64,000 bases of DNA, from NCBI RefSeq assembly GCF_003011885.1, contig NZ_PXXO01000012.1, positions 18,639 through 82,638 of the forward strand. Direction: 5' to 3'. Positions 10,971 to 20,348 of the stretch are shown one piece after another; within the stretch, counting starts at the first letter, position 1, and each line of letters begins with the position of its first letter. The notes beneath the pieces are model-generated. The model was not told where the DNA came from, did not search any database, and saw only the letters and a list, made by a program, of their open reading frames with translations. Position numbers and translations under genes: made by a program. The DNA comes from Cyanobium usitatum str. Tous. Its GTDB lineage: Bacteria > Cyanobacteriota > Cyanobacteriia > PCC-6307 > Cyanobiaceae.

Positions 10971-11884
10971 CCCAGCGCTAGGGGCTTCAGGCCGGCCTGC
11001 AGCAGGATCGCCGGAATTCGCTCCTCAGCCTTAATGGCCATCAGATGTACCCCCTGGGCAATCTGGAGATAGGCGCCCACCTGTTCCGCGGCGATAGCTA
11101 TGCCCTCAGCCGCCGGATCTGGCGCCGCAGCCAGGCGGTCGATCACGGCCTGGGGAATGTTCGCGCCGGGCACCACCCGGTTGATGAAGGCGGCGTTGCG
11201 GGCCGATTTGAGTAGAAACACACCCGCCAGCACGGGCAGATCAAGCGGTGCGGCGAGGTCACCGACAAAGCGCTTGAGAGCTTCGGCGTCCATCACCATC
11301 TGGGTTTGAATGAAGCGGGCACCGGCCTGCTTCTTGCGCAGCAGCCGGCTCTTGAGACCACTCCAACTAGCCGACTGGGGATCGGCAGCTGCACCTGCAA
11401 ATAGGTCGGTGGGTCCATCGGGCAGCTCACCTTGCACCGGATCCTGCCCGCCATTGAACTGCTGTACCAGCTGCAACAACCGCACCGCCTCCAGCTCATT
11501 CACCGGGCGGGCCCCGGGCTGGTCGCCGGCCCGCACGGGATCGCCGGTGAGGCAGAGCAGGTTGCGCACGCCCAAGGCATGGGCGCCTAGTAATTCGGCC
11601 TGCAGGGCAATGCGGTTGCGATCGCGGCAGGCCAGCTGCAGCACCGGCTCGATGCCGGCGTCAAGCAGCAGGCGGCATAGGGCCAGGCTGCTCATCCGCA
11701 TCACGGCGCGGCTGCCATCAGTGACGTTTACCGCATGGACCCAGCCACGCAGGGACCCTGCGGCCGCCAATGAGCGCGAGGGATCCCCTCCCCTAGGTGG
11801 CATCACCTCTGCGGTGAGAGCTGGCTGCCCGCTAGCAAGTGCCCGTTGAAGCAACAAACCAATCGCGCCACTTGGGACCATCAT
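10967..11884 (-). CDS. metF: Methylenetetrahydrofolate reductase
   Basis: FAD enzyme of one-carbon metabolism making 5-methyl-THF for methionine synthesis. The 305-residue protein is a single TIM barrel: TAEVMPPRGGDPSRSL near the N-terminus, HAVNVTDGSRAVMRMSS, LLCLTGDPV and AGARFIQTQMVMD are the MetF motifs binding FAD and folate. Length is normal for the bacterial single-domain form. Two ATGs (11884 and 11881) are adjacent. It is divergent from the PedR-like regulator, sharing a spacer of under 50 bp. Confidence 0.87.
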   Translation of the reverse strand: MMVPSGAIGLLLQRALASGQPALTAEVMPPRGGDPSRSLAAAGSLRGWVHAVNVTDGSRAVMRMSSLALCRLLLDAGIEPVLQLACRDRNRIALQAELLGAHALGVRNLLCLTGDPVRAGDQPGARPVNELEAVRLLQLVQQFNGGQDPVQGELPDGPTDLFAGAAADPQSASWSGLKSRLLRKKQAGARFIQTQMVMDAEALKRFVGDLAAPLDLPVLAGVFLLKSARNAAFINRVVPGANIPQAVIDRLAAAPDPAAEGIAIAAEQVGAYLQIAQGVHLMAIKAEERIPAILLQAGLKPLALG

Positions 11885-11931
11885 GGAACAGCGCCCTGCC
11901 TACAGTGCTGGCAAGCGCTCGGCTTGGGCCC

Positions 11932-12213
11932 ATGGATTCCAATCACGCCACGGGAGGCTCCCTCGGCCAGGTGCGCCATGAGCTGTCGGAGCGGGAAATT
12001 GAGATAATTGAATTGGTGGCCAAGGGCCTAACCAACCAGGAGATCGCCGAATCGCTGACGATCAGCAAGCGCACCGTGGACAACCACGTGAGCAACGTCT
12101 TCACCAAAACAGGCGCCAAGAACCGGGTAGCCCTGCTGAATTGGGCCATGGACCACGGCAAAATCTGCCGTGACGGCTTCAACTGCTGCTCGATTGAACC
12201 CGGCAAGTCTTAG
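11932..12213 (+). CDS. pedR: Small LuxR-type regulator, PedR-like
   Basis: 93-residue protein that is almost only a GerE/LuxR helix-turn-helix (LSEREIEIIELVAKGLTNQE, then SKRTVDNHVSNVFTKTGA). The C-terminal tail WAMDHGKICRDGFNCCS carries three cysteines. This matches the small redox-responsive PedR of Synechocystis, whose cysteine chemistry links photosynthetic electron flow to gene expression. Orthology is inferred from size and tail; no receiver domain is present. Start is the ATG at 11932, since the upstream extension has no family similarity. Confidence 0.75.
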   Translation: MDSNHATGGSLGQVRHELSEREIEIIELVAKGLTNQEIAESLTISKRTVDNHVSNVFTKTGAKNRVALLNWAMDHGKICRDGFNCCSIEPGKS

Positions 12214-12776
12214 CTAGCTGCAGGCTCGAACAGGGCCAAGCGCTCCGCTTCTGGCCAGAGAGCCAGGGGCCGGCGGGCCAGGGCCGCATTGCTTAGCTCA
12301 TGGCGCCCGGTTAGCTCACGCCCGCACCAGGCGGGCGGCTGGAGGGCCAAGCCTTGCTCCAGCCCCTGCGGCTCCAGTTCCACCTCGGCTACTACCAGCG
12401 GTGCATTCGCACCCTCAAATACGTCGAGCACCCACTCCCCACCTGGCAGATCAAGTCCGTAGCGCACTTTGCAAAGGCGCTGGGGCGCCAACGCCAGCAG
12501 GGCAGCAGCATCCGCCTCTGGAATGGCGTATTCGAATTCCTGGCGCACCAATCCCTCCGGCAGCAGGCCCGGGGCTTCAAGAGGCTGCTCGCTGCGGGCC
12601 TTGAGAGTGAGCCAGGCACCGGCTACGGCCTCTTCACCGCTGGCACGGCGCACCCGCACGGTGAAGCCATCGGCGCTCGCCACCAAGTAGCCCTGTTGCA
12701 GCTGGGCTTGCCAGCAGATATGGCGGCGCCAGTCCAGCCCCTCCACCAGAAAGCGGCGTTCAATTTCCAGGGCCAT
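12210..12776 (-). CDS. CYTH domain protein (triphosphate tunnel metalloenzyme-like)
   Basis: 188-residue CYTH-superfamily protein starting MALEIERRFLVEGLDW. The family ExExK signature appears as E-x-E-R-R, with Arg in place of the usual Lys. Further strands with VRVRRA, LTLKAR, KVRYGLDL and VAEVEL form the beta-tunnel that binds triphosphates. Possible activities are inorganic or thiamine triphosphatase. The ATG at 12776 lies 32 bp after the nadK stop, ending the ndhA-I-G-E-nadK run. Confidence 0.8.
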   Translation of the reverse strand: MALEIERRFLVEGLDWRRHICWQAQLQQGYLVASADGFTVRVRRASGEEAVAGAWLTLKARSEQPLEAPGLLPEGLVRQEFEYAIPEADAAALLALAPQRLCKVRYGLDLPGGEWVLDVFEGANAPLVVAEVELEPQGLEQGLALQPPAWCGRELTGRHELSNAALARRPLALWPEAERLALFEPAAS

Positions 12777-12808
12777 GGGGCGATTTGGGGCGGGGGGAGC
12801 AGGGGGGT

Positions 12809-13744
12809 TTAGTTGTGGGACGGCTCGATGGCGGTGAGGCTGCCAGCCCAATGCAGCTTGTGGGTGAGGGTGCGGTAGTAGGAGGGGCTTTGCTCAAGAA
12901 GCACCTGCAGGGCCGGGTGGGGGCTGCGCTCCACCAGGGCCCGATCGCCTGGTTCCAGCACGGTGGCATGGGCGCCATCCTTCCAAAGCTTGACCCGGCG
13001 ACTGGTTTCGCCCAGGGGCCACACCGAAAGCTGGGCCCTGGGCGGCACCACCACGGCCCGGCTCGAGAGGCTCATCGGGCAGATCGGATTAACCACGATC
13101 GCTTCGATGCCCGGGTGCAGGATCGGCCCACCGGCAGCCATGGCGTAGCCAGTAGAGCCGGTGGGAGTGGCGATGATCAGACCGTCGCCACGGTATTGAT
13201 CCACTACCTCACCATCGATCTCCAGCTCCAGCACGCAGGTGGGGGACACCTCATCGAGGCAGGGCCGGAAATAGAAGTCGTTGAGAGCCAGATGGGCAAT
13301 TTCTGAGCCATCAACGCCGTCGCCCCGGTCGATATGGGCCTGCAACATCATGCGCCGCTCCAGGGCATAGCGTTCTTGACGCAGCCGGTCCCAGAGGCTC
13401 TCCTCCTCGCTCTTGAGGGCGTCGGTGCTCAGGCGCAGCAGACGGCGATCGTGGGTGAGAAAGCCGAGGTGGCCGCCCACGTTGAAACTGAGGATCGGCA
13501 CATCGAGGGGGGCCAGATGGCGGGCCGCACCGAGCACGGTGCCATCGCCCCCCAGCACCAGGGCTAGATCGGGCAGCTCGGCTTCCGTGGCCAGCAAACC
13601 GGGAAAGGGATTGCGAGCCAGGCCACTGGAGGCCACCACCACATGAACCCCCTGGGCCGCCAGATCTTCTGCGCAGCGCTTGGCCTGGCGGTGGGCCGCC
13701 TGGCTGCCAGACCTAGAAATCAGCCAGACCCGCTCAAGCCGCAT
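12809..13744 (-). CDS. nadK: NAD kinase
   Basis: ATP-dependent phosphorylation of NAD to NADP. The 311-residue protein has the diacylglycerol-kinase-like fold signature [14 protein letters not shown] with the catalytic GGDGT near residue 65, [10 protein letters not shown], and the glycine-rich [20 protein letters not shown]. It follows ndhE by 14 bp at the end of the ndhA-I-G-E block, a conserved picocyanobacterial arrangement that couples NADP supply to the complex using reduced pyridine nucleotide or ferredoxin. Confidence 0.93.
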   Translation of the reverse strand: MRLERVWLISRSGSQAAHRQAKRCAEDLAAQGVHVVVASSGLARNPFPGLLATEAELPDLALVLGGDGTVLGAARHLAPLDVPILSFNVGGHLGFLTHDRRLLRLSTDALKSEEESLWDRLRQERYALERRMMLQAHIDRGDGVDGSEIAHLALNDFYFRPCLDEVSPTCVLELEIDGEVVDQYRGDGLIIATPTGSTGYAMAAGGPILHPGIEAIVVNPICPMSLSSRAVVVPPRAQLSVWPLGETSRRVKLWKDGAHATVLEPGDRALVERSPHPALQVLLEQSPSYYRTLTHKLHWAGSLTAIEPSHN

Positions 13745-13758
13745 CGCTAAAGGACCGG

Positions 13759-14088
13759 CTACCAGCGCAACAGGTTGAAGCGCTCCATATCAACCGTTTC
13801 GCGGTTGCGATAAAGGGAGAGCAGGATCGCCAGACCAACGGCCGCCTCAGCCGCGGCCACGGTGATCACGAAGATGGCAAACACCTGGCCGCGGATCAGC
13901 TGGCCATCGAGATAGTTGGAGAAAGCCATCAGGTTGATGTTGACGGCATTAAGCATCAGCTCAATGCTCATCAACACGCGCACCGCATTGCGGCTGTTGA
14001 TCAATCCCCAGACACCTGTGCAAAACAATACCGCCGCCAGGGCCAGGTAGGCCTGCAGGGGGATGGTGGTGGGGATGGTGAACTCCAT
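13759..14088 (-). CDS. ndhE: NAD(P)H-quinone oxidoreductase subunit 4L
   Basis: 109-residue NuoK-type membrane subunit of NDH-1 with three hydrophobic helices. Motifs [20 protein letters not shown] and [17 protein letters not shown] hold the buried glutamates (in IELML and AAAEAA) used for proton coupling. The gene lies 54 bp downstream of ndhG on the minus strand. The ATG gives [15 protein letters not shown], matching family length. Confidence 0.95.
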   Translation of the reverse strand: MEFTIPTTIPLQAYLALAAVLFCTGVWGLINSRNAVRVLMSIELMLNAVNINLMAFSNYLDGQLIRGQVFAIFVITVAAAEAAVGLAILLSLYRNRETVDMERFNLLRW

Positions 14089-14142
14089 GGCGGTGGCAAT
14101 GATGGCGGTGGCAGTGAGGCTGAGAGGGCGCTGAAACGCCCG

Positions 14143-14745
14143 CTAGCGAGGAGAGTTTTCCAGCAACAGGGGGGTGCGCTCCTTCTCGATCAGGCCCTGA
14201 TCGACTGCCTCACCTGTGATCACATCGCTGCTGAGCACATCGCGGCGGGCCAAAACGATGGCGCCGATCATCGACATCAGCAGCAGCACCGAAGCCAGCT
14301 CAAAGGGCAGGAGGTAGTCACTGAAGAGGTGCTCGCCAATGCGAATCGTGGCCTCCTCGCCCACGGGTTCTGGGCCAGGTAGGGGCCAAGGGGTAGTGAA
14401 GGCCACCCGAATCAGCAGCAAAAACAAGCCACCGCAGACAGCGCCGGAAAGCAGACGCCGGAGACCAAGCCCGGGAATGGCCGCCAGATTTTCCTTTTTA
14501 TTAACGAGCATGATCGCGAACAGGATCAGCACGTTGACGGCGCCCACATAGACGAGCACTTGGGCCGCTGCCACGAAACTGGCATTTAGCAGCAGGTAGA
14601 GACCCGCCACCGAAAGAAATACTCCGCCCAGCAGGAAGGCCGAATAAACAATGTTGGGCAGCAACACCACCCCGAGGGCTCCTAGCACCAAGGTGGCGGA
14701 GAGAGCCACGAAGCAGATCAGCTGGGTAATGGAGGAGATAGTCAT
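14143..14745 (-). CDS. ndhG: NAD(P)H-quinone oxidoreductase subunit 6
   Basis: 200-residue NuoJ-type membrane subunit with five predicted helices. The conserved region [20 protein letters not shown] includes the pi-bulge helix needed for coupling quinone reduction to proton movement. The ATG overlaps the ndhI stop (ATGA, 4 bp), so translation is probably coupled. The C-terminus past the last helix is hydrophilic and variable. Confidence 0.94.
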   Translation of the reverse strand: MTISSITQLICFVALSATLVLGALGVVLLPNIVYSAFLLGGVFLSVAGLYLLLNASFVAAAQVLVYVGAVNVLILFAIMLVNKKENLAAIPGLGLRRLLSGAVCGGLFLLLIRVAFTTPWPLPGPEPVGEEATIRIGEHLFSDYLLPFELASVLLLMSMIGAIVLARRDVLSSDVITGEAVDQGLIEKERTPLLLENSPR

Positions 14746-15338
14746 GACGCGTCTCCGCTAGGCAGGGATTCGAGCACCTGCTCGGGCAGTTTGCCCACCC
14801 GCGGCGCCGTATCCGGCACATCATGAGGATCGAGTACTCCCTTGGGCAGGTAGACCAGCTCCCGCAGGGGAACTACGGCCGGATCGCTGGTGACACTTGT
14901 AGGCAGGCGACCAAGGGCGATGTTGTCGAAGTTGAGGCTGTGGCGATCAAAAGCTGCCAGCTCGTATTCCTCGGTCATCGAAAGGCAGTTGGTGGGGCAG
15001 TACTCCACGCAGTTGCCACAGAAAATGCACACCCCGAAGTCAATCGAGTAGTTGCGCAGCTCCTTTTTCTTGGTGGCTTTGTTCATCACCCAATCCACAA
15101 CCGGCAAGTTGATCGGGCAGACCCGTACACACACCTCACAGGCGATGCACTTGTCGAATTCATAGTGGATGCGGCCCCGATAGCGCTCCGAGGGGATCAG
15201 CTTCTCGTAGGGGTACTGAACGGTGATCGGCCGGCGCCGCAGGTGATCAAAGGTCACCGCCAGACCCTGGGTCAGGTAGTTGGCCGCACCCACCGCATCG
15301 CGGGTGTAGTCACCGACTTTCTTGAGAAACCCGAACAT
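14742..15338 (-). CDS. ndhI: NAD(P)H-quinone oxidoreductase subunit I, 2[4Fe-4S]
   Basis: 198-residue iron-sulfur subunit linking the peripheral and membrane arms of NDH-1. Two ferredoxin motifs are seen: [12 protein letters not shown] and [12 protein letters not shown], near residues 63 and 103. The start [19 protein letters not shown] is the ATG at 15336-15338; the frame remains open far upstream inside ndhA but without similarity. It sits 80 bp after ndhA and overlaps ndhG. Confidence 0.95.
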   Translation of the reverse strand: MFGFLKKVGDYTRDAVGAANYLTQGLAVTFDHLRRRPITVQYPYEKLIPSERYRGRIHYEFDKCIACEVCVRVCPINLPVVDWVMNKATKKKELRNYSIDFGVCIFCGNCVEYCPTNCLSMTEEYELAAFDRHSLNFDNIALGRLPTSVTSDPAVVPLRELVYLPKGVLDPHDVPDTAPRVGKLPEQVLESLPSGDAS

Positions 15339-15418
15339 GGAGTTGGCTCTGGGGGGAGGCGGTCTGAGTGGGTCAGCCCATGATGGCTGGTCTGGAGAAA
15401 AGCTGGGTTCAGGCGCGG

Positions 15419-16549
15419 TCAGCCGCCAAACACAGCCGGGAAGGCCAGCTTGAGCGCTGCCGTGATCAGCAGGTTGACCAGGGCAATCGGCAACAGAAAC
15501 TTCCAGCCCAGATCGAGCAGCTGGTCGATGCGCACCCGCGGCGTGGTCCAGCGCAGCAGGATCGCCAGAAACACCAGCAGGTAGGCCTTGAGCACCGTCA
15601 TGACGATGCCTACGGAGCCGGTGATCAGCTGCACCAAGGGTGCATCGATCGGCTGGTGCAGCCAGCTGGCCAGCCACTCAACGGGGATGGGGAACCCCCA
15701 GCCGCCTAGGTAAAGCACCGACACCAGCAGGGCCGAGAGCACCAGGTTGATGTAGCTGCCCAGATAGAAGAGGGCGAACTTCATGCCCGAATACTCGGTC
15801 TGGTAGCCAGCCACCAGCTCCTCTTCCGCCTCGGGGAGGTCGAAGGGCAGGCGCTCACATTCGGCCAAGGCGCAGATCCAGAAGATCACGAAGCCCACCG
15901 GCTGACGCCAGATGTTCCAGCTGAGGATGCCAGCGCCGGTCTGCTGGTTGACGATGTCAACGGTGCTGAGCGAGTTGCTCATCATCACCACCGCCAGCAC
16001 AGCCAGGGCCAGGGGAATCTCGTAGCTGATCGACTGGGCCGCCGCCCGCAGACCGCCCAGCAGCGAATACTTGTTGTTTGAGGCGTAGCCGCTCATCAGC
16101 AGGCCGATCGGCTGAATGCTGCTCAGGGAGATCCAAAGGAAAATACCGATCCCCACATTGCTGATCAGCAGGTGCTGGCCGAAGGGCACCACCAACCAGC
16201 TGAGGATCACCGGAATCAGCACCAGCACTGGGCCGAGGGTGAACAGCAGGCCGTCAGCCCGGGCCGGAATGATGTCTTCCTTAAACACCAGCTTGAGGCC
16301 ATCGGCCATCGGCTGGAGAACGCCGAGGGCGCCGGCATATTCAGGACCGATGCGCTGCTGCACCGCTGCTGAGATCTTGCGCTCCAGCCAGACGTTGACC
16401 AGCACGCCCACCACGGCCGCCACCAGCACCAGCACCATGGGCAGGGGTAGCCACAACAGGTGGGCGGCGGCAGGACTAAGGCCGAAGCCCTGCAGGGCCT
16501 GTTCAAAACTGGCCTCTAGATCCAGGCCCGGAGCCGTAGTGGTCAGCAT
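15419..16549 (-). CDS. ndhA: NAD(P)H-quinone oxidoreductase subunit 1
   Basis: 376-residue NuoH-type subunit forming the quinone-binding interface. Conserved segments include [39 protein letters not shown] and the acidic loop [20 protein letters not shown] that approaches the quinone site; eight hydrophobic helices follow the family pattern. It is the first gene of the ndhA-I-G-E-nadK block and starts 24 bp after the gltA stop, so readthrough from gltA is possible. Confidence 0.95.
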   Translation of the reverse strand: MLTTTAPGLDLEASFEQALQGFGLSPAAAHLLWLPLPMVLVLVAAVVGVLVNVWLERKISAAVQQRIGPEYAGALGVLQPMADGLKLVFKEDIIPARADGLLFTLGPVLVLIPVILSWLVVPFGQHLLISNVGIGIFLWISLSSIQPIGLLMSGYASNNKYSLLGGLRAAAQSISYEIPLALAVLAVVMMSNSLSTVDIVNQQTGAGILSWNIWRQPVGFVIFWICALAECERLPFDLPEAEEELVAGYQTEYSGMKFALFYLGSYINLVLSALLVSVLYLGGWGFPIPVEWLASWLHQPIDAPLVQLITGSVGIVMTVLKAYLLVFLAILLRWTTPRVRIDQLLDLGWKFLLPIALVNLLITAALKLAFPAVFGG

Positions 16550-16573
16550 GGCGGCAGCTCAGATGAGGGCAAC

Positions 16574-17743
16574 TTAGCGGGCTCCCACGGGTTGCCAGTC
16601 ACGGGAGGGCTGACCGGTATAGATCTGGGAGGGCCGGTAGATGCGATTAGCCCCCAGCTGCTCCTTCCAATGGGCCAGCCAGCCAGCCGTGCGGGCGATA
16701 GCAAAAATGGGCGTGAAGAGGTCTTCAGGGATGCCGAGCTTGCGGTACACCAGGCCTGAATAGAAGTCGACGTTGGGGAAAATTCCCTTAGGCCCCAGGC
16801 GCTCGGCCGCGACCTCCTCCAGCTTGCGGGCTAGGTCGTACATCGGATCGTGACCGAACTGGTCGAAGAGCTGCTCCGCCAGGGTTTGGAGAATCACAGC
16901 CCGGGGGTCCTTGACCTTGTATTCCCTGTGGCCAAAACCCATGATTTTTTGCTTGCCGGCAATCGCCCGATCCAGCCAGGGCGCCACCTGATCTGGGCTG
17001 CCGATCTGGCCGAGCATCTCCAGTACATCTTCATTGGCACCGCCGTGCAGGGGGCCCGCCAGGGTGCCAACCGCTGACGCCACCACGGCATAGGGGTCGG
17101 TGAGGGTGCTGGCAGTCACCCGGGCGCTGAAAGTACTGGCGTTGAGGCTGTGCTCAGCGTGCAGGATCAGACAAGCGTCAAAGATGCGGGCCGCCAGCGG
17201 ATCGGGCTCCCGCTCCGTGAGCATGTAGAGAAAATTGGCGGCGTAGGCCAGGTCGTCGCGGGGCTGGATCGGATCTTGACCCTTCCTGATCAGCTGGAAG
17301 GCCGCCACCATCGTGGGGATCTTGGCGATCAGCCGCACCACCGCCGAAACGATGTATTCGGGGTTGTCGAGGGCTCGACGGGAATAAAAAAGGCCCAGGG
17401 AGGCGGCGCTGCTCTGCAGCGCATCCATCGGATGCCCCCCGGAGGGGAAGCACTTCATCATGTCCCTAATGCGGAAGCTGACCCGGCGGTGCATCTGGAC
17501 CTCCTGCTCAAACTCCTGCAGCTGCTCAGTAGTGGGTAGCTCGCCCCAGATCAGCAGGTAGGCCGTCTCCAGGAAGGAGCTGCTGGATGCCAGCTGGTCT
17601 AGGGGGTAACCGCGATAGGTGAGCACCCCCCGCTGGCCATCGATGTCGCAGATCGACGACTGGGTAGCCGGCACCCCTTCCAAACCCGGCCGAAATGGGG
17701 CTGGGGTAGCCGCTCCTGTTACTACCAAGCTTCTCCACCGCAC
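16574..17743 (-). CDS. gltA: Citrate synthase
   Basis: Condenses acetyl-CoA and oxaloacetate, entry to the TCA pathway and 2-oxoglutarate for nitrogen assimilation. The 389-residue protein has VPATQSSICDIDGQRGVLTY near the N-terminus, the catalytic histidine regions HAEHSLNASTFSARV and GPLHGGANE, and GFGHREYKVKDPRA with active-site residues. The GTG at 17743 is the longest reading; a TTG at 17728 (five codons later) with GGAG upstream is an alternative. It precedes ndhA by 24 bp. Confidence 0.93.
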   Translation of the reverse strand: MRWRSLVVTGAATPAPFRPGLEGVPATQSSICDIDGQRGVLTYRGYPLDQLASSSSFLETAYLLIWGELPTTEQLQEFEQEVQMHRRVSFRIRDMMKCFPSGGHPMDALQSSAASLGLFYSRRALDNPEYIVSAVVRLIAKIPTMVAAFQLIRKGQDPIQPRDDLAYAANFLYMLTEREPDPLAARIFDACLILHAEHSLNASTFSARVTASTLTDPYAVVASAVGTLAGPLHGGANEDVLEMLGQIGSPDQVAPWLDRAIAGKQKIMGFGHREYKVKDPRAVILQTLAEQLFDQFGHDPMYDLARKLEEVAAERLGPKGIFPNVDFYSGLVYRKLGIPEDLFTPIFAIARTAGWLAHWKEQLGANRIYRPSQIYTGQPSRDWQPVGAR

Positions 17744-17757
17744 TCACTAAGGCGAAC

Positions 17758-18285
17758 TTACGGCTGCCGCTTGCCATCCCGCCGTAGCCGCAGCAACCGT
17801 GGGCCAATTAGGGCCTCCAGGCTGGCCCCGGTTGGGCCCAGGCGCAGCAGCACGATGCCTGCCTTGCGCAGAGAAATTGTGCCCGCCGGCAACCCCAGCA
17901 GGCTCGAGGCCAGCTCGCCCAGGTCTGGCTCATGGCCCACCAGGCCAAGGCGCTGCCAAGTGCCATCCTGCAGCAGCGGCAGCGGATCACCACCCGGCGC
18001 CAGGCGATCCTCCAACTCCAGCGCCGGCGCTAGACCAGCCGCCACACCAATTTCAGCGGTCTGCAGCGCCCGCCGCAGGGGGCTGCTCAGCAGGCGATCA
18101 CAGTGGAGCTGCAAGCTGCACAACTCCGCCGCCACGGCCGCAGTGCGCTGGCGGCCTTGAGCCGTAAGGGCCCGCTCCTGCTCAGGGCGATCAGGGTGGC
18201 GATCTTCGGCGATGCCATGGCGCCAGAGCAGCAGTTCACGCTCGACTGGTTCAATCTCAACCGGTTCGCGCTCAGCTCTAGCCAT
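17758..18285 (-). CDS. sixA: Phosphohistidine phosphatase SixA
   Basis: Histidine-phosphatase superfamily member of about 175 residues. The catalytic RHG motif is in LLLWRHGIAEDRHPD, with SSPLRRALQTAEI and LVGHEPDLGELAS providing the second arginine and histidine. SixA acts on phosphohistidine in phosphorelay or PTS proteins; the target here is unknown. The ATG overlaps the upstream DUF3352 stop (TGATG), implying coupled translation. It ends 14 bp before gltA. Confidence 0.87.
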   Translation of the reverse strand: MARAEREPVEIEPVERELLLWRHGIAEDRHPDRPEQERALTAQGRQRTAAVAAELCSLQLHCDRLLSSPLRRALQTAEIGVAAGLAPALELEDRLAPGGDPLPLLQDGTWQRLGLVGHEPDLGELASSLLGLPAGTISLRKAGIVLLRLGPTGASLEALIGPRLLRLRRDGKRQP

Positions 18286-19892
18286 CAACCGAATTCAAGG
18301 CGGGCCTTGAGGTGCAGGTTGGCGTCAGGCTGAGCTTCCCAGCCCAGGCTCAGGCTCTGCACGGCCGGGGCCAGGGGCTGGCCGGCCAGGGCCGACAAAA
18401 GCTGCCAGGTGCTCCAGCGCTGCAGCAAGGGCTGGGCCCGTCCCGCCGCCATGGCCCACTGCAGGGGAGCCTGGGGTAAATCGAGGCCGGAGAGCTGCTC
18501 CAGCCGCAGCCGGGGCGGCTTGCGGGAGTCACGCTGCTCCTGCAGCACCGCGAGGGTCTGACCCCACCAGGCCAGGCGGCCCTGGCTGGAGCGGGCGCCC
18601 TCCAGGCTGGCCTGCAGCTGGTTGACATCGCCGCGGGCGAATCGGCCTCCAGCCTGGCCAGCCTCCAGCCTGGTCCACACCCGTAGATCGGGATCGCCTT
18701 CCACCGGCAGCGGCGCGGCGATCAATCCCTCGGCAGCGAGCACCCCAGCGAGGGCGTCCGGCTGCGGTTGGTCGGCGCCAGTGCCGAGCAGCCAGCCCTG
18801 AATTGCCTCACTGCGCAGCAACGGGCCATCGGCGGCGGCAGTCACCAGGGCCGGGAACGATCCCGGCTCGGCCTGCAGCACTGCCGCCAGCATGGGCTGC
18901 CAGTAGGCCGGCCAAGCGGCGGGGCTCTGCACCAGGGCCAAGCTCTCTGAGGGGCCCTGCAGGGCCGCTAATAGAGCGGCTCCCGTGGAATCAATTTCCC
19001 CAATGCCATCCGCAGATGGAGCCGGCACTGCGGCATCTGCAGCGAACTGCAGAAGGGCATCCAGCTCCAAGGAGCGGTTGTCGGGGCGCAGGCTGGCCAC
19101 CAGCTCCTGCACTACCCCAGGCGCCGTGAACTCACCCGGCAACCCCAACCAAGAGCCCAGGGTTTCTGGCCGGGCTGTTAGCAGCAGCGCCCCCTGGTCA
19201 AGGCGTTGAACCGCCTGCTTAAAGCGGGGGCTGGCCGCCTGGTTGAGCTCATCAATCTGGGAGACGTCGAGGGCCTGCTCCAGCACCCCCCGGCCCGACG
19301 CGATCAACACCAGGTCGTCGTCGATCAGCGCCGTAGCGATTGGCACCGGGCTGGTGCCCACGAGGGCACCACGGCCACTGATCAAGCCCATGCCGCGATA
19401 GCTGCTGATCTGCAGGTCGGTGCCAGCAAGACTGCGGGTCTGCCAGAAGCGCTGCAGAAAGCGGCGGGCGCCGTCAGCGTCGCGACTGCGCAGGGCCAGC
19501 AACCAGCCATCGGGCGCCGCCCCGGGCTCTGAGGCCAGTAGGGCAAAGCCGAGTTCGCGGCCCAACCAGGGGGCCAGCTCGCCGGGATAATCGAGGCCGG
19601 CGGCGGCGAAAGCACCATCCCTAAGACCTGCGACCGCCTCAGCCGCCTGGCGCCGCTGGCGGGGGGGAGCCACCGCCCGGGCGTAGCCAACCGGCTGCTC
19701 GCCATCGCTGAGCAGATAGAGGCTCAGAGCGGCTTGGCGGGGCACAAAGCGGGCCGCCCGGGGCGACACCAGCTGCTGGTGCTGCAGCTGTAGGGGGGAA
19801 TGCTGCAGCACCAGCCACCAGCCACCCGCCGCCAGGCTCAGCAACAGCAATGCCACAGCCAGCACGACCGCCAAAAACGGGCGGGCCTTCAT
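18285..19892 (-). CDS. DUF3352 family membrane-anchored protein
   Basis: 535-residue protein of unknown function found in cyanobacteria. The N-terminus MKARPFLAVVLAVALLLLSL is a signal anchor, followed by a large extracytoplasmic region with FVPRQAALSLYLLSDGEQP and YPGELAPWLGRELGFALLAS, the DUF3352 pattern. The ATG at 19892 is chosen because the open frame upstream runs antisense through the rhodanese gene. It is coupled to sixA by TGATG. Confidence 0.8.
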   Translation of the reverse strand: MKARPFLAVVLAVALLLLSLAAGGWWLVLQHSPLQLQHQQLVSPRAARFVPRQAALSLYLLSDGEQPVGYARAVAPPRQRRQAAEAVAGLRDGAFAAAGLDYPGELAPWLGRELGFALLASEPGAAPDGWLLALRSRDADGARRFLQRFWQTRSLAGTDLQISSYRGMGLISGRGALVGTSPVPIATALIDDDLVLIASGRGVLEQALDVSQIDELNQAASPRFKQAVQRLDQGALLLTARPETLGSWLGLPGEFTAPGVVQELVASLRPDNRSLELDALLQFAADAAVPAPSADGIGEIDSTGAALLAALQGPSESLALVQSPAAWPAYWQPMLAAVLQAEPGSFPALVTAAADGPLLRSEAIQGWLLGTGADQPQPDALAGVLAAEGLIAAPLPVEGDPDLRVWTRLEAGQAGGRFARGDVNQLQASLEGARSSQGRLAWWGQTLAVLQEQRDSRKPPRLRLEQLSGLDLPQAPLQWAMAAGRAQPLLQRWSTWQLLSALAGQPLAPAVQSLSLGWEAQPDANLHLKARLEFG

Positions 19893-19946
19893 GCGCCCCA
19901 CGCAGGATGGGTCCATCTTGACCCCAAGCCACCCCGTCTGCCCGCC

Positions 19947-20303
19947 ATGGCACCTATCGAGACGACACCGCAGACAATCCGGGCCCGCGACCTGCAAGAG
20001 CGGCTGGAGCGGGGCGAGGCGATCCAGCTGGTGGACGTGCGCGAAGACACCGAACTGGAATTGGCCCGCCTGCCCCATGCCGTGGTGCATCTGCCCCTGG
20101 GCCGATCTAACGAGTGGATTGGCCAGCTCAACCAGCTGCTCGACCGCGACCGCCCTGTGGCCGTGCTGTGCCACGCCGGCGTGCGCAGCTGGCATCTGGG
20201 CTGCTGGCTGATGCAGGAACACGGCTTTGGTGCCGTCTGGAACGTGCAAGGGGGCATCGACGCCTGGAGTGTGGAGGTCGATCCGGCCGTACCCCGCTAC
20301 TGA
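19947..20303 (+). CDS. Rhodanese-like sulfurtransferase domain protein
   Basis: 118-residue single rhodanese domain. QLVDVREDTELELARLPHAV is the CH2A-type start of the domain and CHAGVRSWHL holds the catalytic cysteine in a six-residue active loop; IDAW near the C-terminus is also typical. Such proteins transfer sulfane sulfur; the substrate is not evident. ATG at 19947 gives MAPIETTPQTIRARDL. It lies 45 bp upstream of hrcA. Confidence 0.85.
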   Translation: MAPIETTPQTIRARDLQERLERGEAIQLVDVREDTELELARLPHAVVHLPLGRSNEWIGQLNQLLDRDRPVAVLCHAGVRSWHLGCWLMQEHGFGAVWNVQGGIDAWSVEVDPAVPRY

Positions 20304-20348
20304 CACCCGCAGGGCTGCGTACGATCGCCTTACTCCTGCGGCGCCCGC

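Noticed and set aside
20304..20348. Possible CIRCE operator before hrcA
   Set aside because: No TTAGCACTC/GAGTGCTAA inverted repeat in the spacer.
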